Shown here in pieces: positions 41,452-51,700 of a stretch of DNA of 64,000 nt. This DNA comes from Leishmania mexicana MHOM/GT/2001/U1103 (lineage: Eukaryota; Euglenozoa; Kinetoplastea; Trypanosomatida; Trypanosomatidae). The translations under genes were made by a program, and so were the position numbers. The notes under the pieces are model-generated. The model made no database searches and was not told the DNA's origin. It worked only from the letters and a program-made list of their open reading frames with translations. The first letter of the stretch is position 1; the number at the start of each line of letters is the position of its first letter. The stretch spans positions 100,594-164,593 of the forward strand of contig NC_018321.1 of the NCBI RefSeq assembly GCF_000234665.1. The letters run 5' to 3'.

Positions 41452-44400
41452 TTACGTCTTGTCCACGTAAGTGTTCGTCTCCAGATCCAGGTAGCACTGC
41501 AGTACGCCGTCGTACATGTACCGACCCGCCCCGTTGCCGAGCTTTGCGGAGAGCAGCACGTCGTTTAGAGGAGCTCCATGATGAGAAACGGGGGCAGGCT
41601 GCGCTGGGTCACGAGTCGAAGCAGCTGCGGGAAAGCCGAGCGTCTGCTCCTGCTGCCGCTGCTGCTGAGCGAGTGGCGATGGCCCCACTGCTGCCCCAGC
41701 ACTGTAAATGGGTGATGTCGCTGCAGCGGCAGCCTGGGGCATGTGCACGACGGACGGGTGTGGCATAGGTGGATGCGCAGAGGGGTATGCAGCTGCGATA
41801 CCGAGCCGAGGCGGTCGCGGACCACCGCCTGCGCCAGAGGAGGAGTCGGAAAAAGGATCGCAGTGTCGATCGCCACCGGCACTGAGCGGTGTGATCGTGG
41901 AGGGGTAACGGCCACGACTCGCTGACAGCGTGGGCAGTGAGGAGGACGGCAGCCACATCTGAAAGCTGCTCACGGTACTGAAGCTGCGGCCGCTCGGAAG
42001 CGGGGGAGGGGTCTGCGCGCCTACGCAGAGCTGTGCCCCCTCGATGAAGCCCTGACGGCTCCTTTGATGTGGTGCAACGCCTAACTTGCCAGCGACGGCG
42101 GCCGAGAGAGGGGTGTGCATGCCCGAGGAGGTGGGATCGGTCTTCTGCCTGGCGGACCAGGCCACTAGGCGTCCTGCACCACCGCTCTCCGCTCCAGGAG
42201 CACGTGCCCGCCCTGAAATTGGGGTGTCCGTGAGTCGAACTTCATCCTGCAACGCGCGCTGAGTAGCGTCGCCGACGGACGGGGAATGGCCAGGCACGGG
42301 GACGGGACGGCGCCACACAACTGCCTTTGTGACTTGGCCAGATGACAACTTCGACCGTGGCTCCACAGCCGCCACTAACTCTGGAGCTGGGGTTTGTGAT
42401 TCGCTCAAAGGCCGCGGCGCCTGCCGCAGCAACGGAGCCCCCTCACCCTTCCCCGCGCCACCCGTGTAGCTTGAGGGAGCACCGCCAGAACGTGGCAGCG
42501 CCTCACCTACAGCCCCGGAAGTAGTGGGTACCCTCAGCATTGAAGGCGTCTGCGGAGTCAGAGGGGCCGAGTGGAACGTCCAGGAGGTGGCAGCGCTTGT
42601 CGGCGGAGGTATCGCGGCTGAAGGGGCGTCACCGACGCCACCCTTGTCACCACCGTCGACGAGGGAAAAAGAAGCGGCCGAGGAGGACGAAGAGAGAGCC
42701 GCCTGGTGCTCACGTAGCCGCTCCGCCAGTGGGGCACGTTGGACAGCGGCAGTCGCTGGTCCCTGCAGTGAAGCTGGAAAGCAGAGCGGCCTCTCTGCCG
42801 AGCTCCACAGCTCGAGAATAGCATTCGTGTCGTTCGGGGCAGCGGAGGCTGTCGCTGCACACTCTACGACTGCGACACGCGCAACTATGTCTCGTTTTGG
42901 CGTCGCCATCGCGGCCGCTGGTGGCGTTGACGGCAGGCTGGGCACGGCCGCTGTGGCAACCACCGCATCGCGCGGCATGCCACCCAGGACTGCCTCCATG
43001 AGCTCAGCAGGAGTCGTTGGGCCAGGAGCAGACGGAGGCGACGGGGAGGAACGGGTTGCAGCAGCGTCTGTGAGTGGTGGTGGTGGCGCCAAAAGTGGCA
43101 GCACTGTCGGTGTCACAGTGCTGACGACAGGTCGAGGACCTTGCGCTGTAGGCGGTGGCGTCACGTGGCGCGACGGTGGGCACCTGCCGAGCGGCTGGGC
43201 AAAGACGGAGGCAGCAGCAGCAGCAGCAGCGGCCGCCTCCTCTTCCACCCCCGCCAGCACCATGTGGATGCGACGCACCCGCTCGTTCATCGCATCCATC
43301 AACTCCGCGGCAGAGGAGTAGGACACAACGGACAAGACTGAAGTTTCCGAGGTTGGGGCGGTAGCCGTGGTGGCGCTGCTAGTCGTAGAAAAGAGAAGGT
43401 CCGTCGCTCCCACGGCCGCGGGTGCCGAGAAACCCTCCTGTCCCGCGTCCTCTATCGCGACATTCACTCCCACTTGCTGCACCACCCCCTCACTCGCGAG
43501 CCCTGCATCCAGCGAGTGATACGTTGCCTTTTCGGCAACTGGCGGCTGCGACGGTGTGCAACGCAGAGGAGGCTTGCCCGTCATGAGCTGATTCACTGGG
43601 TACTGCGGCGGTGTGGCGGGAGCGAGCTGCTCGGCGGCCGACACCTCGCGGACAACGAACACCTCCGCGTCGTCGGAGGCCGAGAGAGACGCCGCGTCAA
43701 CCGGAGAAGACCAGGGAGAGGCGGAGGATGGAAAAGAAGGCGACGGAGGGGCGGCAGAAGTCGGCACATGCGCTGCAGCTCCCGAGCCGGTGAACTGATG
43801 TGCGGGCTGAGGCCATGGCTGCTGCTGCTGCTGATCACGCATTCTTAACAGCTCTAGGGCTGTGTGGTGCAGCACCTTCGACGGCTCCGGCTGCCTCTTG
43901 CATACGCGCGCTGCTGCGGCCTCGCCCTCCGGTTGGTGCCGGCACGCATTCGACAAGACGAGACTCTGTTGCTGATCAGAGTTTGGCTGACGGCGCTGTA
44001 GCTGGTGCAGCGGTAGCGTGGCAGGCGACGGTAAGGTAAGGGGCTTGCTGGCGACTGCTGTGACTGCCTGTGCTGCCCGCCGCCTTGCGGTGTCCTCTGT
44101 CGCGTCCCCAGCCCACTCTACGGCGTCTCTACCAACGTCACCGGCACAGCTGTTCGCCCTCCACCGCACCTGCGTCGCCTCGGCGCTGGTGTCGCTGTCT
44201 CTCGTACGCGCTTTACCCTCTCGTGACGGTTCTTCCGCGAGGGCCAGCAAGGCAGGCGCCTCGCTCAGGATATGCTCGTCTCCAGTTCGCACAAAGACGC
44301 AGAGGCTCTCCCCCGCCTCGGCGGGAAGACGCAGAGCCTCTGGTGGTGCCCAGCAACTGTCTCTGCCGCTGCTGCGCTGCTGCAGTGTTCCGGAGCCTCG

Positions 44401-45846
44401 TCGATCGATGTGCCCCTCTCCATCGGCATCCCTGACGATCTCCTGCACACCGCCGAGCGGCGTAGCCATGAGAGGCACCGTACCCGGCACCCCATCCGCA
44501 GTGACGAGATGGTCCATGGCGGGGTGAGGAAGCGGGAGCCCGTGGCCGGCAATGATGCGGCGCACGTAAACTCCACCTGTGCTGGCGGCGCTGCCGCCCG
44601 AGCCGATACGCAGCTGTTGCAAGCGACAATGTGTCCCGCCTGCCACCACAGCGCCGGCTGCCTTGCAAGACTGGAGAAGCGCTTCAAGGTCCAAGAAGAG
44701 CTGCACCCACTGCGCCGTGCGCACACACTGCAGGGGTATCTTCGTGTGGTGCGTGTGTCGCTGTACGGCGTGCCCGGTGTTGGTGAAGCGCAGCCGGTAC
44801 CCACCACTGCTGCTGCTACTGCCCCCACCGTTGGTGCTGCTCCTTCCTCGAGCACTATCCGAGGAAGTGCCGGTGCGGAGGACGAGCTCAATGTAAAAGC
44901 TGCCGGGTGGCGGGATCGGTGACCCCGGCAGCTGAGGTCGCGATGCACCCGCCTGATGTCGCGCAGCGGTCGACAGGGTAGGAGCTGCTACGCAAAACTG
45001 CACCACTACAATGGTGTGCACGGTAGTGGCCGCGAATAGCAGAGGCGTGGCAGCCGTCCCCGACGCTGATGTGGGTGTCGCGGCGAGCGCCGGCAGTCGC
45101 ATGCACGAGGAAAAGTCAACCTCCGTCCCCGGCATAACGTGCAACAACTGCGAGCGTGTGTCGCGGTCGTAGACGCAGCGAATCCCGCTAGAAGACTGGT
45201 GGGACGTTCGCGCAGCGGCGGACGCTACTGCGTGCTTCGCATGGCGCTGCCTGGCTGCCGTACCGGATGCTGCCGCTGCAGAAGCAGATAGAGAAGGAGG
45301 CCCCCCTACGGATAGTCGGTTGAGGGACGCCCCGCGAGCTCGCAGATGTTCTCCGCGGGGTGCAGCAGTAACGTTGCCGGGACGCTCCAGGGTGACCGTC
45401 TTGAGCCCCTCCAGCGGTCGGGGGCCTTGTGGACTGAATAAGACGAGGCACGGCACGGTGCGATGCGGCGGTGCTGCGGTAGTAGACTCGGCAGGTGAAG
45501 TGGACCGGCGACTGGACGATGTGTGGGTGGCATTTGGGCGAGGCTTCGAGCCTATGGCAGCCGGCCCAACACGCCATGCGGTCCGCGGCGTGGCGGCGTT
45601 GCACATTGCCGCGTCGTCAACGTCATGGTATGGCTGCGTCGCCGCCGTTTCATTGACGCCACTACATCGCCCGTCTTCTTTCCCGTACGGCCCTCCCACA
45701 CCTTCACTGAGGCATGTAAGCGTCTGTCGTTGTTTCGACTGACGCGGCCCCTGACGCTGCACTCCCGCAGCGATGGCAGCCGCCCGCACCAACGGTGCCG
45801 GTGTAGGCGGCGGGGGCACGTGGTGACTAAAGAAGTACGCGTTCAT
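41452..45846 (-). CDS. CFA20-domain protein, CFAP20DC-like
   Basis: A 1464-residue protein. Residues about 125-435 look like a CFA20 (CFAP20/DUF667) fold with low-complexity insertions. They include a SGIRCVYDRDTRSQ entry, the strand FYIELVLRTG, a GYRLRFTNTGHAVQ segment, then KIPLQCVRTAQWVQLFLDLE and a terminal YVRRI, following the family order of an RRF-type strand, IPL, W..I..DL and VRRIY. The central 1000 residues are Ser/Pro/Ala-rich with polyalanine and are presumably disordered. The last 24 residues (GRYMYDGVLQCYLDLETNTY, then VDKT) resemble the conserved terminal YDP.L.CYYDPET.KYYE segment of CFAP20DC proteins, which makes this assignment stronger than the degenerate domain alone. The start ATG at 45846 is clear. 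A flagellar role is inference. The 3' flank contains a retroposon. Confidence 0.78.
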   Translation of the reverse strand: MNAYFFSHHVPPPPTPAPLVRAAAIAAGVQRQGPRQSKQRQTLTCLSEGVGGPYGKEDGRCSGVNETAATQPYHDVDDAAMCNAATPRTAWRVGPAAIGSKPRPNATHTSSSRRSTSPAESTTAAPPHRTVPCLVLFSPQGPRPLEGLKTVTLERPGNVTAAPRGEHLRARGASLNRLSVGGPPSLSASAAAASGTAARQRHAKHAVASAAARTSHQSSSGIRCVYDRDTRSQLLHVMPGTEVDFSSCMRLPALAATPTSASGTAATPLLFAATTVHTIVVVQFCVAAPTLSTAARHQAGASRPQLPGSPIPPPGSFYIELVLRTGTSSDSARGRSSTNGGGSSSSSGGYRLRFTNTGHAVQRHTHHTKIPLQCVRTAQWVQLFLDLEALLQSCKAAGAVVAGGTHCRLQQLRIGSGGSAASTGGVYVRRIIAGHGLPLPHPAMDHLVTADGVPGTVPLMATPLGGVQEIVRDADGEGHIDRRGSGTLQQRSSGRDSCWAPPEALRLPAEAGESLCVFVRTGDEHILSEAPALLALAEEPSREGKARTRDSDTSAEATQVRWRANSCAGDVGRDAVEWAGDATEDTARRRAAQAVTAVASKPLTLPSPATLPLHQLQRRQPNSDQQQSLVLSNACRHQPEGEAAAARVCKRQPEPSKVLHHTALELLRMRDQQQQQPWPQPAHQFTGSGAAAHVPTSAAPPSPSFPSSASPWSSPVDAASLSASDDAEVFVVREVSAAEQLAPATPPQYPVNQLMTGKPPLRCTPSQPPVAEKATYHSLDAGLASEGVVQQVGVNVAIEDAGQEGFSAPAAVGATDLLFSTTSSATTATAPTSETSVLSVVSYSSAAELMDAMNERVRRIHMVLAGVEEEAAAAAAAAASVFAQPLGRCPPSRHVTPPPTAQGPRPVVSTVTPTVLPLLAPPPPLTDAAATRSSPSPPSAPGPTTPAELMEAVLGGMPRDAVVATAAVPSLPSTPPAAAMATPKRDIVARVAVVECAATASAAPNDTNAILELWSSAERPLCFPASLQGPATAAVQRAPLAERLREHQAALSSSSSAASFSLVDGGDKGGVGDAPSAAIPPPTSAATSWTFHSAPLTPQTPSMLRVPTTSGAVGEALPRSGGAPSSYTGGAGKGEGAPLLRQAPRPLSESQTPAPELVAAVEPRSKLSSGQVTKAVVWRRPVPVPGHSPSVGDATQRALQDEVRLTDTPISGRARAPGAESGGAGRLVAWSARQKTDPTSSGMHTPLSAAVAGKLGVAPHQRSRQGFIEGAQLCVGAQTPPPLPSGRSFSTVSSFQMWLPSSSLPTLSASRGRYPSTITPLSAGGDRHCDPFSDSSSGAGGGPRPPRLGIAAAYPSAHPPMPHPSVVHMPQAAAAATSPIYSAGAAVGPSPLAQQQRQQEQTLGFPAAASTRDPAQPAPVSHHGAPLNDVLLSAKLGNGAGRYMYDGVLQCYLDLETNTYVDKT

Positions 45847-46439
45847 CGCCTCTACTCGCCCACCGTCCCCCTCTGCCTAGTCGGCAGGAATGGGGCGGAG
45901 AGCGGATGGGAGAGAGGGAGAGATGGCGGGGAGCCGTGGCAGAGAATCAAAGGCCGGCGTGCATAATCGCCGCTGGTGAGTGCAGGCGTGTGCGCGCGCG
46001 CGTCTATGTATGTGTTCGGACGATCGCTACGATCTACTCTAGCGGCAAGAGAGCAACAGAGAACAACGCATGGGAAAAAGCAGCGAGGGAACAGAGAGGC
46101 ACACGCACACACGTACGACGACTTGCGCGTGTGGGTAGGGGGAGGAAGCGGGGTACGCCGGACTTTGGGCAAGGGAAGCGAAAGAAAACTAAAAAAAGGC
46201 ATAAAAGGCAGCGACAGCAACACCGGTAGTGAGGGAGTGGCAGTTGTGGGTGCTTGCAGCGGCGCACGTGCACACCACCGCACACGCACTGCCCAGCTAA
46301 CACTCGTGGCACCAACCTTCGTCGTCGTTTTCCTTTTGTGTGTCTGTGTGTGTGTGGTCAGTCAGTGAGCAACGACTCGATAACGGACGAAGCACCGTTG
46401 CGTTCCGGTGCAACGAGGCCCCGCACAACCGACTTTTCC

Positions 46440-46440
<1 letters not shown>

Positions 46441-46472
<32 letters not shown>
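46441..46472. repeat. (TG)16 microsatellite
   Basis: Perfect 32-base TG run, the longest simple repeat in the window. Confidence 0.96.
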
Positions 46473-46473
<1 letters not shown>

Positions 46474-46671
46474 ACCTGCGGGGATGTGCGCGTGGAGAGT
46501 TGCTGTAACGGAGAGAAGGGGGGGTGGAAAGCTTCGTGGAAGAAGTGACGGCCGTTGCATCGGCGCCTTCGACACCGCCTATAAAAGAAAGAGCCCTTGT
46601 GGTGGGAAGAAGATGCAAGCAGCAGCAGCAGCAGCATCATGGGGTCACCAGCATTCATGCATGTGTGTGCA

Positions 46672-46693
46672 TGTGTGTGTGTGTGTGTGTGTG
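46672..46693. repeat. (TG)11 microsatellite
   Basis: Perfect TG run about 200 bases from the (TG)16 run, in the same orientation. Confidence 0.93.
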
Positions 46694-47218
46694 AGCGATC
46701 CCCGAATACCAACACAAGATGGAAGATGCGGCACTACTACGAAGAAGGATATCCACTACCCCAGACGCAGAGATGGTAAATGCACAGTACCCAGCGCGTC
46801 CCCACCACCACCAGCACGACCATCAGGGATGATGCTCAAGTGCTCAACACCGTGACGCACACACACACACATGCACGTCGTCACATAGCAAAGCCATGGT
46901 GCACAGGTGGATTGCCCAGATCTAATTCCGCTTTTTCCTGATCTCTCGCTTTCTCCGGGCGCCTTGTGTTGCAGTAGTTGCTCGAGTGCATCCTGGCCAG
47001 CCTGGCGCAGCCCTCTTCAAAGAGTGGCCGCAGAGGCACAGAAGCGCAGAGACATCGATACACAGCGGGGGGGGTGAAAAAGCAGCGTTCCATTAGAGAA
47101 CGAAACAAGCAGAGGCACCAACGTCAACTCGGGCGCCGGCGATTCTCTCCACTCGCGTGATGGACGTACGCGGGGGAGGGAATGGAAAGGGGCGGGCGGC
47201 AGTGCAGAATGGATGCCC

Positions 47219-48118
47219 TCAAAAATGCTGAGGATAGCACCGCTCCAGCTCCCGCGCCAGGGAGACGGCTGAGCGACGCCGCCGGCGCTGCCGACATTCG
47301 TGAGGAGGGCAAGAATCTGAGCACACACTGCCGTCGATGCCACGCTCGTCTCGAGGTGCTGGCGGTGGTGGATCCGTCGGGTGGTGCGCAGTGAGAGCAG
47401 TACCCACAGAGTCCAAATCCGTTTTCAGTGTAGGCCACTTCTGCGGAGCACATATTGACGGCGCCTCCTCATCCTCCAACGGTGTCGGTGATGAAGGACC
47501 GTTGTCGTGCGTAGCCCATGACGGCATAGCTGTGACGATGTGCAGAGGAGTCTGGCGCGGCAGAAGAGAAAAGCGCGGCTGTGCGTGAGCTATGTGCCCT
47601 CTCTCAGGGTCGACAGAAGCAGCGGTGGAGAGGGTCTGCGCAGAGGATGCCGTGGAAGTGGTATGAGTGCTGGCACCACAGAAGGTTATGAGGCCACAGC
47701 CAGCGCCAGCCTCTGAACTCTTGCCCGCGGCGTCCACGGCCTCCTCGTACGGAATACAGTGAAGTTCCATGACCTCCTCCACCAGTATGTCGAACCCGCA
47801 GAGGTTCAGCTCTGTGCCCACCACCCAGTCCGCCCCACGATGTGCGCGCTGCATGCAGGTGAAGATCCTGTTCGGGGCCTGCCCCGCCGCTCGGCATCGC
47901 AGCACGCACTCCCTGTTCTCCTTGTCGTACAAACAGGAGACGTCGTAGGCGACGGAAAGCAAACCCTCCCGCTTCGCCCGCTGCTTGCGAGAGCCGCTGT
48001 TGCGGTGGAAAACCACATTAAACCGAGAGGCACCGGTTTTAGTGGGTGGCGTAGCATGGCGGCTGCCCTTATCACCGGCGCCCATTGCTGCTGCTTGCGG
48101 CTGCTGCCGCCTTGACAT
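47219..48118 (-). CDS. DUF2439/ZGRF1-N-terminal-like domain protein
   Basis: A 299-residue protein. Residues about 31-117 resemble the DUF2439 domain at the N-terminus of ZGRF1-type proteins: SRFNVVFHRNSGSRKQRAKR (FxVxYxxKxxKxxK...), then EGLLSVAYDVSCLYDKENRE (DGxLxxxxxxxxLYDxxG), and WVVGTELNLCGFDILVEEVM. The rest is Ser/Thr/Pro-rich with a basic patch QRRRRRSAVSLARELERC near the end. In other eukaryotes the domain sits in large proteins that also have a helicase and act in replication-linked DNA repair. Here it stands alone with no helicase, so a DNA-repair role is only inference. The ATG at 48118 is clear; a second Met follows at residue 12. The composition of the frame supports a real gene. 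Confidence 0.72.
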   Translation of the reverse strand: MSRRQQPQAAAMGAGDKGSRHATPPTKTGASRFNVVFHRNSGSRKQRAKREGLLSVAYDVSCLYDKENRECVLRCRAAGQAPNRIFTCMQRAHRGADWVVGTELNLCGFDILVEEVMELHCIPYEEAVDAAGKSSEAGAGCGLITFCGASTHTTSTASSAQTLSTAASVDPERGHIAHAQPRFSLLPRQTPLHIVTAMPSWATHDNGPSSPTPLEDEEAPSICAPQKWPTLKTDLDSVGTALTAHHPTDPPPPAPRDERGIDGSVCSDSCPPHECRQRRRRRSAVSLARELERCYPQHF

Positions 48119-48719
48119 CGGTGTGTCTGTCTGTGTCTGACCGTATGCGACAAGTGCCCGCAGTGGTGCAACAAGAGGAGGCCCTCTTTCGGCCGCCCAT
48201 CATCGAGTTCCCAAGAGCGGAGAAAAGATAAGCGAGAGGAAGATGGCGAGGGAAACGCGTTCAGGGGGCTGTCCACCACGAAGAGATGGAAGTCGGACAC
48301 GAGAGAAGCCGTTGTCCCACCCACCCACCCCCCTTTCACCACCACCACATCTGTAGGCAGTTGCCACGAGGAAGCAAAGTGGCAAGATTTGCGCCGTCTT
48401 CAGAACGGCTCCCGGTAGCGAGTGCAGTCTTGTCGACTTCGATCCACGCGAGGTGTACCCGTTCAGAGCCTTGCGGCACCGAGCGGCAGATGTAGGCGTG
48501 CTCTGTGGTGGTGCGGGCGTCCTTGCCTCTTTCTCTCCGTTCGTGGGTGATGCCTCGTCCTCCAGTGCAGGCCGGTGCAGCTCACAATGGCGCGCGGGCG
48601 AAGCGCGCTTGATGGGAGGCAAGGGTAAGAAGCAGCGCTCCACACTCCCGCGGAAGCACGGATAGCAAGCTCACGTAACACCGATCGTAGCGCAATGCCC
48701 CTGCGCTCTTTCCTTGCCG
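48119..48719. other. Intergenic region between the 1733-residue protein and ZGRF1-like genes
   Basis: 0.6 kb with no gene seen. A G-run stretch appears as coding-strand G/T sequence near 48318-48345. Open frames on both strands lack recognisable content. Confidence 0.55.
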
Positions 48720-51700
48720 TCACCGCTTCTCCACGGATGGTGGGGACGGCTCCGTTGCCACCACATCGCGGAGTGCATCGCAAAAGTGTCGATATAGCTG
48801 CCAGGCGGCCTCGTCGCTCGTGGCGCCGACAGCGCGCGCCGCCACCCAAGGACGATCAAGACGTTCCCTTGTGCCTGCACATGACTCGAGTTCACCGTCT
48901 TGTTCCAGCAGGGGTAGAGCGTTGCCATCCAGAGGTAAGCCACCATGCGACGAGGATGGCGAGCCTGGACGCCGGCGCTCCGCTTGAATCTCTACTAAAG
49001 CCTCCCCCACCCACACCATCTGGTTCGCCAAAGACGGAGATGCAACCGCACTGGAGTTCATGCGGCGAATGCGCACCTGTGCGCGGCGTCCCACCCACCG
49101 CATCAGCAACGCCTCCACCCGTTCCGCAGGCGTCGATCGATAGCTGTTTTGAATGCGCGCCAAGTCACAGGCGCGGGCGTACAAGAGTCCTCGCAGCTCC
49201 TCACGCACCGCAAGCGGCAGCCCACACTGCTGTGTTATGTCACTGAGCCACCGGGTGATCTCCTGCAGAAGGCGGGAAGGGTGCTCACTGGGCGGTGGTG
49301 CCGCTGCAGCGGCAGCGCCGACACGCGAGCCGTTCGTCCCGGTGTCCAGCGGCGACCAGCGACGGGCAAAGAGAGCAGCAGCCGTGCACTCAAACAGGAT
49401 GCCGTCCTCACCGTCACCGACACTGGCGTCGACGGCACCGCAACCTGCAGCAACAGAGAATGCCCCAAAGGAGGTGATCCCGCGAGATGCCCGAGATTGC
49501 TGGTTGACGAAACCGAGGGGACCGTTACCAGCCACAGTAGCGGCTCCAATACACCCGTCGCGCATGCGCACCTGCACCTTTGACAGCATCACCCGACGCC
49601 TGAGCCTCCTCTCGCTTCCCACCCCAGGCGACAGCGAGCCCAGCTCGTCGACCCTGACATCCTCTGCGGCGACGGGATGAATCACCACATCACTGTCGAG
49701 GTAAGCGCTCAGCGCCCCAGCGTAGGCATGCCAAATACTCTTCCCGTAGTGCGTCGTGTCACGCCAGGCCGCGTAGGGACCGAAGTGCGGGCTGCGGGCC
49801 GCGCCACCAACAGAACCGGGAGACGAGGGTGACATAGCTGCCCATACCATCTGACTCGCCGTAGTCCCCATGGTGGCCCTTGTCATGTGTGTTGCCGCCT
49901 CCTGCGCAGCGCTACGCACCGCACGGAGAACGACGGCGACGGCGGCTGTGTAGGCCTCCCCTGAAGAGGCAGCAGTGGCTATGCAGGCGGGGACAACGCA
50001 CACCTTGGAGCCGTCTGTCCTTACGGCTGTCACCCGGCACTGCGACTGGCGTACTGCCGGAACTAACGCAGAAGCGGCCACCTCTGTCGCTGCGGTTCGT
50101 ACGGAGGAAGGGAAGAGCACTGAGCAGTCAAAGTTCAGCTTGTAAACGACAGGAGCAACCCCACGCCAGACGCTGTCCTGATCCAGCCCGCTGCTGCGCA
50201 CAAGCTGGTTCAGCTTCGCTGGCCGCTGCAACAACTCAGACACGTCGCGGTACGCCTCCAGCTGTGTCAACACCGCAGGAAACTGGAGGCGCACTGCCTG
50301 CCAAGCAGCTGATCGCCATGCCTCCCGCTTCGTACGGCCCACGCCATGTCCCAGAACAAACGGAATCGTCACCGGAGCAGGGCACGTCGGCGAGACAGCA
50401 GGCACTGATGGAGACTCCCCGTTCCCCAGCAGGCTCTCAAGGTAAAGCGTGCATGCCACGGCAGGTGGTTTGGTGAGGCAACTGTCATGCCGCCGCCGTG
50501 TTGCGTCCTCGTTGGCTGCCGCATCTACGCGAATTGGCTTTGAGGTGTAGAAGATCGTCGACGGCGGCGTTGCCTCTCCTCTCTCCCTCTCCACCACCTC
50601 TGCGCACCCCTCGACCCAGTCAGCACCAGATGCGGCACGCGTGACAGGGTCGCGCGGGGGCAGAATGTGGTAGCTGCACCTATACTTCCCCGCAGCACCT
50701 TGCAGCAGCTCACCGAGCAGCTTGGGAGCCGCGTAGAAGCGCGCCTCGTAGGGAAGGTAGCCGCCACCTGTGCCGGCAAACATTGGTGCCGCTGCTGCGC
50801 ACCACGCAAGAACGTCGCTCGCGGGTGGGAGGATGGACACTAGCGGCGCGTAGCGGGCTTCTGAATAGATGTAGTCAAGTGCCCGGCGACACAGCAACAC
50901 CAGAGCAGGAAAGATGCCTGAGACCGCCTGTGCAGTCGTTAAGGTGACGGTGCCAGTGCAGCAGAGCGAGAGGGACTCCGTCACACCTTTCTCGCATAAC
51001 CACTCGGCCTCGGTCACCTCTCTCGCGCTTCGCACCGCGTCTACGCGGCACCGCAAGATAATGACCTCCACACTCGCCACCGCCGCCTGCTTCCCGTCTG
51101 CCGTGGCAGCAGCGCCGAGCGAAGTTCCCATGCACAGTTGCACCTCCATCACACCTGCACGAGGCGGGGCTGCCTCCTTGCCTAGAGGTCGACAGCTCCA
51201 CGTGACATCATGGCCGCCAGCCCACCACCCTCGATCTGCTTCACTGCCCACCTCTCCTGCAAACGGCTCAGCAGTCGGACCAGAGTCTTCCAAGAGGTGC
51301 GCAGACAGAAGCTGACGGGCACGTACACCCCCTTGACCGTTGATGTCACCGTTCTCTGCAGCGGCACCCGCACGCGTTGCGGCGACTTTCGCAACAACCT
51401 GCAACACTGTCCATAACGCGCCTGCCTCTGACGCGCAAGCCCCGATGCACGCGCGCACAGCTGCGCCCACCACCGCTCGGTCGTGCGCCTGATGTCCTGC
51501 GTATTTGCTACTCCTCGCTAAGTGGTCAGCTCCCGTGCCGTCGGCGGCTGCGATGCTCCGCTGCAAGGAGCCTTCCAGCAACTGACGGGAGCGCTGCCAC
51601 CGGCGTTGCCGTGACACCGACCGAAATGGCCGCTGCACCACCGTAGAGGGTGGTGCGTACAAGTCGTGGCTAGGAAAATTCCGCTCCACCGAGAGAAAAT

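Larger units (their letters stand above)
45847..47218. other. Intergenic region between ZGRF1-like and CFAP20DC-like genes
   Basis: 1.4 kb with no supported gene. It contains the longest dinucleotide run of the window, (TG)16 at 46441-46472, and a second TG run at 46672-46693, plus a (GCA)n stretch at 46617-46635. These produce poly-Thr/His or poly-Cys/Val open frames that are artefacts. Confidence 0.6.
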
